64,000 bases of DNA from Ruminococcus sp. UBA3665 (GTDB lineage Bacteria > Bacillota > Clostridia > Oscillospirales > Ruminococcaceae): contig DFJS01000004.1 of the NCBI GenBank assembly GCA_002373165.1, positions 1 through 64,000 of the forward strand. The letters run 5' to 3'. This document shows, piece by piece, positions 50,136-58,233 of this stretch. The notes beneath the pieces were generated by a model. It saw only the letters and a list, made by a program, of their open reading frames with translations. It did not search any database and was not told the origin of the DNA. The position numbers were made by a program, and so were the translations under genes. Every line of letters starts with the position of its first letter. Position 1 is the first letter of the stretch.

Positions 50136-51439
50136 GAGATTTCGGCGGCCAGTCTGTCCGCGATTTCGATATCGGAAAAAGTATCGATAAAGCTTTCATC
50201 CAGCCTGACAGAAATTTTTTCGCCGGACTTCATATTTTTCAGAACAGCTTCTCCCTGTTCCAGTTCGTTATCGCCGATTACAGCGGTAAATCTTGCATGA
50301 ATTTTATCGGCATATTTCATCTGTGCTCTTAAGCTTCTGCCCATGACATCAGTCTGCGCAGAAATGCCTTCTTTCCGGAGCAGGGCAGTCAGCTGCAAGG
50401 TCTTGATTTCTGCCTGTTCGCCCATGGGGACAAAATACACATCACAGAATTTTTCTTCTGCAAGGCTGATACCCTGATAATCAAGCGCATTCAGAAGCCG
50501 TTCCAGACCCATTCCGAAGCCCAGTGCCGGCACATGCTGACCGCCGAGCTGTTCGATCAAGCCGTCATAGCGGCCGCCGCCGCAGATAGTCTGGTCTTTT
50601 TCACTGCCGCTGTCATCCGGCAGTTTGCCGACAAATTCAAACACAGTTTTAGTATAATAATCCAGTCCGCGGACAATTTTAGGGTCGATTGTATAAGCAA
50701 TGCCGAGTGCATCCAGAGCGGACTGCAATTTCCCGAAATGTGTCTTGCAGTCGTCGCAGAGATAATCCAGAATCAAAGGAGCATCTTTGGCGATTTCCTG
50801 ACAGGATTCTACCTTGCAGTCCAGCAGCCGCATAGGATTGCGTTCCAGACGGGTACGGCAGTCACTGCACAGACAGTCCCGCGAGCCGGAAAAATAAGCT
50901 TTCAGCGCATCCTGATATTTTCTGCGGCAGACAGGGCAGCCGATGGAATTAATTTTCAGGACAATGCCTTTCAGGCCGATCTGGTCAAGAATCTGCTTGG
51001 CCAGACTGATTACTTCGGCATCGGCAGAAGGCAGAGCTGACCCGGCCATTTCCACGCCGAACTGATGAAACTCTCTCAGGCGGCCTTTCTGCACATTTTC
51101 ATGCCGGAAACAGGAAAGAATATAATACACTCTCTGCGGAAGCGCATCATTCAGCAGACCGTTTTCCAGCAGAGCGCGGATTGTTCCGGCAGTTCCTTCG
51201 GGGCGGAGTGTCAGCTTTTTTTTGCTGCCAATGACAGTATACATTTCTTTCTGCACCACATCGGTTGTTTCACCCACGCCGCGGCTGAACAGTTCTGTTT
51301 CCTCAAACGTGGGAACTCTGATTTCACGGAAACCGAATGCACTGGCCGTACTGTGCAGAAAGCCTTCCAGCTTCTGCCACTGGGAACTTTGGGACGGCAG
51401 TACATCGGCAGTACCTTTGGGGCGTTTTAACAAACTCAT
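50132..51439 (-). CDS. hisS: Histidyl-tRNA synthetase
   Basis: 435 residues. Class II motifs: motif 1 (FGFREIRVPTFEETELFSRGVGETTDVVQKEMYT), motif 2 (TLRPEGTAGTIRALLENGL), then LRGLDYYTKTVFEF-like VRGLDYYTKTVFEFVG, GGGRYDGLIEQLGG and motif 3 (ALGFGMGLERLL). The C-terminal anticodon-binding domain covers about 335-420. The protein has a cysteine-rich insert (CPVCRRKYQ and DCLCSDC), common in Firmicutes HisS. No T-box is visible upstream. Confidence 0.97.
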   Translation of the reverse strand: MSLLKRPKGTADVLPSQSSQWQKLEGFLHSTASAFGFREIRVPTFEETELFSRGVGETTDVVQKEMYTVIGSKKKLTLRPEGTAGTIRALLENGLLNDALPQRVYYILSCFRHENVQKGRLREFHQFGVEMAGSALPSADAEVISLAKQILDQIGLKGIVLKINSIGCPVCRRKYQDALKAYFSGSRDCLCSDCRTRLERNPMRLLDCKVESCQEIAKDAPLILDYLCDDCKTHFGKLQSALDALGIAYTIDPKIVRGLDYYTKTVFEFVGKLPDDSGSEKDQTICGGGRYDGLIEQLGGQHVPALGFGMGLERLLNALDYQGISLAEEKFCDVYFVPMGEQAEIKTLQLTALLRKEGISAQTDVMGRSLRAQMKYADKIHARFTAVIGDNELEQGEAVLKNMKSGEKISVRLDESFIDTFSDIEIADRLAAEIS

Positions 51440-51471
51440 AAATCAATGCCTCCTGTTATTTTTCTTATCAC

Positions 51472-51514
51472 AAAAAAGCCTGCTGATGCTGTTTTCAGGC
51501 ATGTTCAGCAGGCT
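51472..51514 (-). terminator. Terminator of mgsA
   Basis: AGCCTGCTGA and TCAGCAGGCT arms, with an inner CCTGA-type stem, followed on the minus strand by a T run. Confidence 0.8.
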
Positions 51515-51537
51515 TGTGTTGCATACCGCTGCGCTTT

Positions 51538-51939
51538 CTAAAGAGACGGATTGCCGATTTCACGCCAATCCAGATCCCCTCTTTCCAATGCCATAATCAA
51601 GGCTTCTGCCGTTGCGATATTAGTAGCCAGCGGAACGTTATGCACATCGCACAGCCTGAGCAGAGTCATATCATTCGGGTCGGGAGATTTCAGGTTAGGA
51701 TCGCGGAAAAACAGCAGCACATCCACTTCATTGCAGGCAATTTTTGCAGCAATCTGTTCACCGCCGCCCTGCGAACCGCTGAAATATTTCTGAATAGGAA
51801 GGCCGGTTGCCTCCCCCACTACTTTACCGGTTGTACCGGTTGCGCACAGATGATATCTTGAAAGAATTCCGCAGTAAGCAATGCAAAACTGTACCATAAG
51901 TTCTTTCTTGGCATCATGAGCAATTAAGGCAATTGTCAT
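51538..51939 (-). CDS. mgsA: Methylglyoxal synthase
   Basis: It converts dihydroxyacetone phosphate to methylglyoxal, a bypass under phosphate limitation. The 133 residues include IALIAHDAKKELM, CATGTTGKVV, SGSQGGGEQIAAKI, FFRDPNLKSPDPNDMTLLRLCDVHNVPLATNIATAEALI. The catalytic Asp and the phosphate-binding Thr/Ser residues are in place. It lies 35 bp after the MinD-like gene, the position it holds after the mre-min-rodA cluster in other clostridia. Confidence 0.96.
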   Translation of the reverse strand: MTIALIAHDAKKELMVQFCIAYCGILSRYHLCATGTTGKVVGEATGLPIQKYFSGSQGGGEQIAAKIACNEVDVLLFFRDPNLKSPDPNDMTLLRLCDVHNVPLATNIATAEALIMALERGDLDWREIGNPSL

Positions 51940-51974
51940 ACTTCTCAGTCCTTTCTACCGCAAAGCGGTTTATC

Positions 51975-52718
51975 TTATTTTATCACAAGCGGCACTTGAT
52001 TGCCGGTAAGCCGCTTTGAAATGGCATCGAACGCCTCCAGGCTGGGGGCTTCTACGGGCAATTTCTTTCCTTTGCCGGTTGCTTCTTTCAGCATGATATC
52101 ATCCGGAATCACACCCAGCAGCTGAATGCCGACAGCATCAATAATTTCATCCAGATTGCCGATCATCTTGCTTTTGATGACCTCTTCGCTGACTTTATTG
52201 ATAATCAGCCGCTGACGCTTGTTGCCTCTCTGGTAGAATTCGTCAGACATCATGGTAGCATCGCGGATGCAGATAGGGTCGGGAGTTGTTACAACCAGGA
52301 TTAAATTTGCCTGTTCGACAATATCAAATACATGCGAGCTGATGCCTGCGCCGGTATCGATAATAATAAAATCATAGTATTTCCGCACGCCGCGGCAGAT
52401 ATTCACCACCTGTTCTGCTGTAACGGTCATAAAGGGGTCTTTGGGTGCGCAGAGAATTTCCAGATTGCTTACGCCGGGCACATGGGCAACAGCATCCAGC
52501 ACCTGCATATGATTTTTCAGCACATTGCCAAGATCGTACTTGACAGAGCCTTCCATGCCGAACATGATATCCAGACAGCGAAGCCCGAAGTCCAGTTCGA
52601 TAATCAGTGTACGGTTTCCCTGTTTGGCCAGCGTATAGCCGATGCCGTAACTGATGGAAGATTTGCCGGTACCGCCTTTTCCTGAAGTAATAGCAATTAG
52701 TTTTGGATCATTGGTCAT
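51975..52718 (-). CDS. MinD-like ATPase
   Basis: 247 residues of the MinD/ParA family with a deviant Walker A (SGKGGTGKSSISYGIGYTL), FGLRCLDIMFGMEGSVKYDLGNVL (the MinD motif DxGLRxLD is ELDFGLRCLD here) and IIIDTGAGISSHV. It resembles MinD by sequence. The C-terminus (SLEAFDAISKRLTGNQVPLVIK) is not a clear amphipathic membrane-targeting helix. minC and minE are absent beside it, so its role in division-site placement is uncertain. Confidence 0.85.
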   Translation of the reverse strand: MTNDPKLIAITSGKGGTGKSSISYGIGYTLAKQGNRTLIIELDFGLRCLDIMFGMEGSVKYDLGNVLKNHMQVLDAVAHVPGVSNLEILCAPKDPFMTVTAEQVVNICRGVRKYYDFIIIDTGAGISSHVFDIVEQANLILVVTTPDPICIRDATMMSDEFYQRGNKRQRLIINKVSEEVIKSKMIGNLDEIIDAVGIQLLGVIPDDIMLKEATGKGKKLPVEAPSLEAFDAISKRLTGNQVPLVIK

Positions 52719-52785
52719 GGATCCAGCTCCTTTCCGGATGCAGATTCAAAAAAGCGTTTTTGATTTTACAACATACCTACTATTA

Positions 52786-52813
52786 ATTATATCACAAATA
52801 TCAGATTTGTCAA
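52786..52813 (-). promoter_or_regulatory. Promoter of the MinD-like gene and mgsA
   Basis: Minus-strand TTGACA (52808-52813), 16 bp, TATAAT (52786-52791). Confidence 0.7.
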
Positions 52814-52872
52814 ATTTATTTCCTGTATTCCTGTAAATTTCGTAAAACATGTTAAATTTCAACGTATAAAAA

Positions 52873-54912
52873 TTATGAATCTTCACGAATTTTTTGACTT
52901 TCTTCTGTAGAATTTTCTTCCTGTTCTGTCATGCCATAGAGTTCTTCATAGAGTTCCAGGACAGAGCGGATCATATATTTGGAATTTTCGCCGCCTTCTA
53001 TAATGCCGGAAAAGGCAATTTTTGGGTCATCTGCCGGGGCATAGCCGATAAAGACAGAATCCTGATAATGGCTGTCTGACTGCGGCGTACCTGTCTTGAT
53101 GGCGACATCATAGCCCAGATTCCGGAGAGAATATTTTGACGGAAAATTATTGCCGGAAGCAAGAATCATGCCGTGCTGAATATTTTCATAGACATCGTCA
53201 TAATTCAGGGAAATTCTTGCGGCAACGGTAGGTTCGGTAGTTTTCAGGCATTTTTTCTGACTGTAATCCCAGATGCTGTCTACCAGATAGGGTTCATAGC
53301 GCACGCCCTTGTTTGCAATTGTGTTGGCAACACACGCCAGCTGCAACGGCGTTGCCATTGTTTCGCCGTTGCCGATGCCGGCCTGCAATACCTGACCGAC
53401 TGTCCATTCCAGACCCAGTTCCTGATATTTTTCCGGAGAAGCCATATATCCGGCAGAATCCGCCGTTTCGATGCCCGTATTCCGGCCGATGCCGTAAAGC
53501 CGGGCGTATTCTGCAATTCTGTCGATATTCAGCATTCTGGAAAGTTCGTAGAAATACGAGTTGCAGGAAACCATCAAAGCTCTTGCAACGGCGATATTGC
53601 TGTGATAGCCTGTACAGCTGAATGTTACATCGTAATACTGGTACTGTCTGCCGCAGAAAAAAGTAGTATCGCCTGTGACAAGGCCTTCGTTGAGCCCGGC
53701 AGTGGCAGTAATTGTCTTAAACGTCGAACCCGGACGGTACAGGCCGAGTGTCGCGCGGTTATAAAGCGGATTTCCGGCCTGATGCAGAAGTTCATCATAA
53801 GTTTCAGAATATTTTGTCAGATCATACGTCGGAGCCGTTGCCTCTCCCAGCACAGCTCCGCTTTGTGCATCCAGCACGACCAATGCGCCGCTTTTGATTT
53901 TATTCCCGTCGCTGTCCGTATAACCGCCGAAATCATCCAGAAATTCTTCCAGAATTTCCTGAAGTCCCTTCTGGAATTCACTGCTGACAGTCAGTCTGAC
54001 CGTATGACCGGCCGTGACAGGAGTTGTAATTTCGTCCGAAATCAGCCGGCCGGATTCAAATGTGATGGTTCTGGTGCCGGATTTGCCCTGCAATTCAGAT
54101 TCCATTGCTTTTTCAATACCGCTGATGCCGACAATGGCATCCAGTGAATAGCCCTGTTCCAGATACTCGTCAGCATTTTCGGCATAGATAGGACCGGTTG
54201 TGCCGATTTCGTGCGGAATCACATCGCCGACTTCCACACGGCGTTCCGGAATCTGGGCAATGACAATCCCTTGCAGCTGCATAGACAGCTGTGAAAGCTG
54301 TGTTACTACATTCATGGGCAGTTCTTCGGCAACCTGAAACTGACGGGATACGGAAAAATCTGCCTGTGCCATGGCATAGCGCAGTCCGGCAATCATTCGT
54401 TTCTGCCGGGGGGTATAATTTTCATCAATCTGATATGTCTGGCACAGAATTTCCATACAGTTATCTGCCGTTGCATAATGATTTACCCCGATGATATTTT
54501 TCATCACATCCAGTTCTTCTTCCGGAGTACCCATCCGGAACCGATAGGGCGCATTCATCGAAATTGGCAGTGTATCCGCCCACTGGAGCTTTGCCTCGGA
54601 CAGAATCTGCACCAGTTCCAGCAGAACTCTGTTAGCTTGCTGATCTTCTGACGGGAACAGAGCCTTATCAATCATGACAGCATATGTTACATGATTGCCG
54701 ACCAGCAGAACGCCGTCCGCATCGACAATTTCTCCTCTGGTAGGGGAAATGCTCTGGGTATAGCTTGTCTGTGCCGAAGTTTCTTTCTGATAATTTTCAG
54801 ATTCCACAACCTGAATTCTCATCAGCCGCAGGGCGCAGAAACAGGTACATGCCAGCACCATCAGCACGGACAGCACTAATTTGACATAATCTGAAATTGT
54901 TTTTCTCATCAC
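52873..54912 (-). CDS. mrdA: Penicillin-binding protein 2 (elongasome transpeptidase)
   Basis: 679 residues: N-terminal membrane anchor (VKLVLSVLMVLACTCFCALRL), the pedestal/dimerisation domain with SPTRGEIVDADGVLLVGN, and the transpeptidase domain with SxxK in RPGSTFKTITATAGL, SxN in MVSCNSYFYELSR, and KTG in VAIKTGTPQSD. It cross-links side-wall peptidoglycan with MreBCD and RodA. It follows mreD by 28 bp in the same operon. The C-terminal tail is acidic and polar. Confidence 0.96.
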   Translation of the reverse strand: MMRKTISDYVKLVLSVLMVLACTCFCALRLMRIQVVESENYQKETSAQTSYTQSISPTRGEIVDADGVLLVGNHVTYAVMIDKALFPSEDQQANRVLLELVQILSEAKLQWADTLPISMNAPYRFRMGTPEEELDVMKNIIGVNHYATADNCMEILCQTYQIDENYTPRQKRMIAGLRYAMAQADFSVSRQFQVAEELPMNVVTQLSQLSMQLQGIVIAQIPERRVEVGDVIPHEIGTTGPIYAENADEYLEQGYSLDAIVGISGIEKAMESELQGKSGTRTITFESGRLISDEITTPVTAGHTVRLTVSSEFQKGLQEILEEFLDDFGGYTDSDGNKIKSGALVVLDAQSGAVLGEATAPTYDLTKYSETYDELLHQAGNPLYNRATLGLYRPGSTFKTITATAGLNEGLVTGDTTFFCGRQYQYYDVTFSCTGYHSNIAVARALMVSCNSYFYELSRMLNIDRIAEYARLYGIGRNTGIETADSAGYMASPEKYQELGLEWTVGQVLQAGIGNGETMATPLQLACVANTIANKGVRYEPYLVDSIWDYSQKKCLKTTEPTVAARISLNYDDVYENIQHGMILASGNNFPSKYSLRNLGYDVAIKTGTPQSDSHYQDSVFIGYAPADDPKIAFSGIIEGGENSKYMIRSVLELYEELYGMTEQEENSTEESQKIREDS

Positions 54913-54940
54913 GCCAACACCTTACATCCAAACGATAAAA

Positions 54941-55498
54941 TTAATCCTGATATTCTGAAAGCATTGTTTTTTCCAGCTGATTGCTTCTGTGACTGCCGCA
55001 TATTTCAGCAATTTTTTTCATCACAAAATAAAATACAACAGAAGATGCGGTTGTCATCAGACAGCTTGGAAAAATAAATTTCTGCCAGATCAGAGCGACA
55101 TCTTCATAGCCCCATACGGCATAGTACAGCACATAATCCAGCCCGCCCTGCAAGAACGCACACACTGCGGTCAGAAACAGCATATTAACCAGCTTTTGTT
55201 TCAGTATATAACGATACAGCAGAGACACAAGCACGGAACAGATTACAAGAATTACGGCATTGAAGCCGGGCAGTTTGCCGCAGGCCAGATCCAGCAGCAG
55301 ACCGCAGACTGCACCTGCCGCCATGGCAGAAAGCTCTCCTGTATGCGAGGCAATGCACAGCGAAACAGGAATCAGCAGCAGCGGCTTGAGATAACTGCCT
55401 GATGTTTCGGCCAGAAAACACAAAAATACAATCAATGCAAACAAAATCCACTGCATGAACTGCAAAAATACATAATTTGATTTCTGAAATTTATTCAT
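54941..55498 (-). CDS. mreD: Rod shape-determining protein MreD
   Basis: 185 residues with five or six membrane segments (ILFALIVFLCFLAETSG, AVCGLLLDLACGKLPGFNAVILVICSVLVSLLYRY). MreD is poorly conserved, and the assignment rests on topology, the GLLLDLxxGxxxGxNA motif and the position between mreC and PBP2. It overlaps mreC by 8 bp. Confidence 0.93.
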   Translation of the reverse strand: MNKFQKSNYVFLQFMQWILFALIVFLCFLAETSGSYLKPLLLIPVSLCIASHTGELSAMAAGAVCGLLLDLACGKLPGFNAVILVICSVLVSLLYRYILKQKLVNMLFLTAVCAFLQGGLDYVLYYAVWGYEDVALIWQKFIFPSCLMTTASSVVFYFVMKKIAEICGSHRSNQLEKTMLSEYQD

Positions 55499-56348
55499 TG
55501 TTGTTTTCTGCCTTTCCGCTGAAATCTGTAATCACAACAACAAGACTCAGATTTTTCAAATCCGAAGCAGGCTCCACTGCCGCATAGGCAGTCAGCCCGG
55601 TATCATCCATAGCCACATCCCGTACATAGCCGATGACATAACCTGCCGGAAACAGGCCGTTTTCTCCGGTTGTGAGGATAATTCTGTTTTTTTGCAGATT
55701 TGTATCTTTTTCCAGATACTGCAATTTGCAAAGGCCGTCTGCCGCAAGTGAAACAGTGCCGGTCAGCACGCCGCGCTCTCTGGAATTTCTTGTTCCGGCC
55801 GAAACAGAAAGCTCCGGAGAAAGAATTGTCGTAACCGTGGCAGTATGTGCGCCCAGTTCGGTAATTACGCCGACAAGCCCCATATCGCTGACGACAGGAT
55901 CATATAATGCAACCCCGTCTTCTGAACCGCCGTCGATAGTAAATGCACAGAACGGGTTATTTGTCAGATAACCGGTCACATCAAACGGCGATGTCATGGC
56001 ATAATCCTGATGTTTTTCCTTAATGCCGATAAAAGCCTGAAGCCGTTCAAGTTCTTCTTTGGCGGCCTGATAATCGGCAAGCTCGGTATGCAGAGAACTG
56101 ATTTCTTCTCTCAGAGCGCGGTTTTCTTCATAATAATTTTCGGCACTGCGGTACAAATCCAGACCGTATTCCACATGCTGGGAAATTGCATTGGAAGCCT
56201 TCTGGAACGGCGCGGCGAGCATTTTAAAAAATCCGATGCTGCTGACCGTATATCCCCCGACAAAAACCGCATACAGAATCAGTCCGATCAGCAATGCCAG
56301 CACCCACAGAACAACTTTACATTTTCCGCTTTTCAGGAAATTCAGCAT
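55491..56348 (-). CDS. mreC: Rod shape-determining protein MreC
   Basis: 285 residues: one membrane segment (VVLWVLALLIGLILYAVFVGGY), a coiled coil (about 65-110, ENRALREEISSLHTELADYQAAKEELERL), and the beta-barrel domain with DPVVSDMGLVGVITELGAHTATVTTILSP and NRIILTTGENGLFPAGYVIGYV. It links cytoplasmic MreB to PBP2 outside. It is encoded 18 bp after mreB. Confidence 0.96.
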   Translation of the reverse strand: MLNFLKSGKCKVVLWVLALLIGLILYAVFVGGYTVSSIGFFKMLAAPFQKASNAISQHVEYGLDLYRSAENYYEENRALREEISSLHTELADYQAAKEELERLQAFIGIKEKHQDYAMTSPFDVTGYLTNNPFCAFTIDGGSEDGVALYDPVVSDMGLVGVITELGAHTATVTTILSPELSVSAGTRNSRERGVLTGTVSLAADGLCKLQYLEKDTNLQKNRIILTTGENGLFPAGYVIGYVRDVAMDDTGLTAYAAVEPASDLKNLSLVVVITDFSGKAENNNE

Positions 56349-56366
56349 AACCTCTCCTCTTTCCTG

Positions 56367-57389
56367 TTATTTCTCATAATATTTCAGATATTCCACAAGT
56401 GTATCCTGATATTTATCCATATTTTCCAGGACTTTTCCTGCGCCTTCGGCGACGCAGTCCAGGGGATATTCTGCAATATAGACAGGAATGCCTGTTTCTC
56501 TGCTGATCAGCTTATCCAGACCCCGGAGCAGTGCGCCGCCGCCGGCAAGAGTAATTCCCTGATCGATAATATCAGCAGAAAGTTCCGGGGGAGTTTCTTC
56601 CAGAGTTGTCTTGATGGCATCCAGCACACGGGAAAGCGGTTCGACCATAGCATCCCGGATTTCGGCAGAAGAAACCGTTACATTTTCCGGCAGGCCGTTA
56701 AGCAGATTCCGGCCTTTGATTTCCATGCTGTCTTCATTTTCGCTGGGAAATGCCGAACCGATTGTCAGCTTGACATTTTCGGCAGTGCGTTCGCCGATTA
56801 ATAAATTATATTTTTTCTTGACATAGTTCATAATTGCAGCATCGAACGCATCGCCGGCGCACTTGACTGACCGGGAGGCCACAATGCCGCCCATAGAGAT
56901 GACGGCGACTTCGCTGGTGCCGCCGCCGATATCGACAATCATGCTTCCAGTGGGTTCAGTAGTAGGCAGGCCTGCGCCGATGGCGGCGGCCATAGGTTCT
57001 TCTATGATAAATACCTGACGGACTCCGGCACTTTCTGTCACTTCGCGGACAGCATTTCTTTCCACGGGCGTAACGCCGGACGGAATGCAGATAGTCACTC
57101 TTGCTTTGGTAAACATATAGCCTTTCATAGCTTTCCGGATAAATTCCTGAAGCATGGTGACAGTCAGGTCAAAATCTGCAATCACGCCTTCCCGGAGCGG
57201 CCGCACGGCCACAATCGAACCGGGGGTTCTGCCGATGACCTGTTTTGCATCCTTGCCGACATAACGTGCTTTTTCTGTACGGGTATTCACAGCCACAACA
57301 GAAGGTTCGCGCAGAACAATGCCTTTGCCGCGCATATACACCAGCGTATTTGCTGTACCAAGATCAATGCCAATATCTTTTGTAAACAT
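56367..57389 (-). CDS. mreB: Rod shape-determining protein MreB
   Basis: 340 residues, an actin-like ATPase: phosphate 1 loop DIGIDLGTANTLVY, phosphate 2 loop MIVDIGGGTSEVAVIS, adenosine loop LAGGGALLRGLDKLI, with EEPMAAAIGAGLPTTEPTG. It forms filaments under the membrane that guide the elongasome. It is the first gene of the mreBCD-mrdA operon. Confidence 0.98.
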   Translation of the reverse strand: MFTKDIGIDLGTANTLVYMRGKGIVLREPSVVAVNTRTEKARYVGKDAKQVIGRTPGSIVAVRPLREGVIADFDLTVTMLQEFIRKAMKGYMFTKARVTICIPSGVTPVERNAVREVTESAGVRQVFIIEEPMAAAIGAGLPTTEPTGSMIVDIGGGTSEVAVISMGGIVASRSVKCAGDAFDAAIMNYVKKKYNLLIGERTAENVKLTIGSAFPSENEDSMEIKGRNLLNGLPENVTVSSAEIRDAMVEPLSRVLDAIKTTLEETPPELSADIIDQGITLAGGGALLRGLDKLISRETGIPVYIAEYPLDCVAEGAGKVLENMDKYQDTLVEYLKYYEK

Positions 57390-57431
57390 GTTTTCTTCTC
57401 CTTTTGTTCCAAAAAATCTATCTCTGTTTTT

Positions 57432-57460
57432 ATTATAACATGACTTTCATCAGAAAACAA
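57432..57460 (-). promoter_or_regulatory. Likely promoter of mreBCD-mrdA
   Basis: Minus-strand TTGTTT (57455-57460), 17 bp, TATAAT (57432-57437), about 43 bp before mreB. Confidence 0.55.
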
Positions 57461-57500
57461 GCTTTTTCCGGATTTTTTTATGTATCCGGACAGAATTTTT

Positions 57501-57761
57501 TCACAGTCCCAGTGCGCCTTTCAGTTTGGGATAGCAGATCAGGCCGACGATAATCATCAGAATTTCCGACACACACACATGCACCCGGAATCCGAGCGTA
57601 ATCTGAAAAATTTTCAGATTCAGGGTAAACGCATCAATTCCGACATCGAATATTTTTCCCAGCCATTCCATACTGGAAACGCCTCTTGAAAAATCGCCGA
57701 TCAGGCTGCCGATGACAACAGAAGCAAGCAGGACAGCAAACATCAGAAGTCCTTGTTTCAT
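57501..57761 (-). CDS. DUF4321 small membrane protein
   Basis: 86 residues with two membrane segments (LLMFAVLLASVVIGSLIGDF and VCVSEILMIIVGLICYPKL). DUF4321 proteins commonly lie beside mreB in clostridia, as here, which suggests a cell-shape or envelope link. Function is unknown. An AAAGGAG site precedes the start. Confidence 0.85.
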   Translation of the reverse strand: MKQGLLMFAVLLASVVIGSLIGDFSRGVSSMEWLGKIFDVGIDAFTLNLKIFQITLGFRVHVCVSEILMIIVGLICYPKLKGALGL

Positions 57762-57792
57762 TGCAGATTCTCCTTTTTATGATTAAAATAAA

Positions 57793-58233
57793 TTATTTGA
57801 TTCCGCTGGAGCCGAAGCCGGATGTCCCGCGGCTGGTAGCATCGAGCATGTCTGTCTCCAGAATTTCCGGAAAGTGCACGGGCATGACGACTGCCTGGGC
57901 GATTCTCATGCCGTGTTCGATGACAAACTCCTGCTGACTGATGTTATGCACAGGAGCTTTCCATTCGCCGCGGTAATCGCTGTCCACCACACCCACAGCA
58001 TTCGCCAGGGTAATGCCGTTTTTCGAGGCCAGCCCCGAACGCGGAAACACCAGAATCACACATTCCGGATCGGACGGCTGACAGGCAATCCCGAACGGAA
58101 TCATGACAGTTTCTCCCGGCCGGATGATGACAGGGGCATCCAGACAGGCATATAAATCCGCCCCGGCACTGAAAGCCGTTGCTCTTGTGGGAAGCATGGC
58201 ATTTTCCCGTAATTTTTTAAAATATAACTGCAT
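57793..58233 (-). CDS. dut: dUTP diphosphatase
   Basis: 146 residues, homotrimeric type. All five motifs are present: AFSAGADLYA, PRSGLASKNG, NAVGVVDSDYRGEW, RIAQAVVMPV and RGTSGFGSSG (P-loop-like C-terminal motif). It removes dUTP and makes dUMP. The start overlaps the stop of the U32 gene by 1 bp, so the two are coupled. Confidence 0.97.
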   Translation of the reverse strand: MQLYFKKLRENAMLPTRATAFSAGADLYACLDAPVIIRPGETVMIPFGIACQPSDPECVILVFPRSGLASKNGITLANAVGVVDSDYRGEWKAPVHNISQQEFVIEHGMRIAQAVVMPVHFPEILETDMLDATSRGTSGFGSSGIK

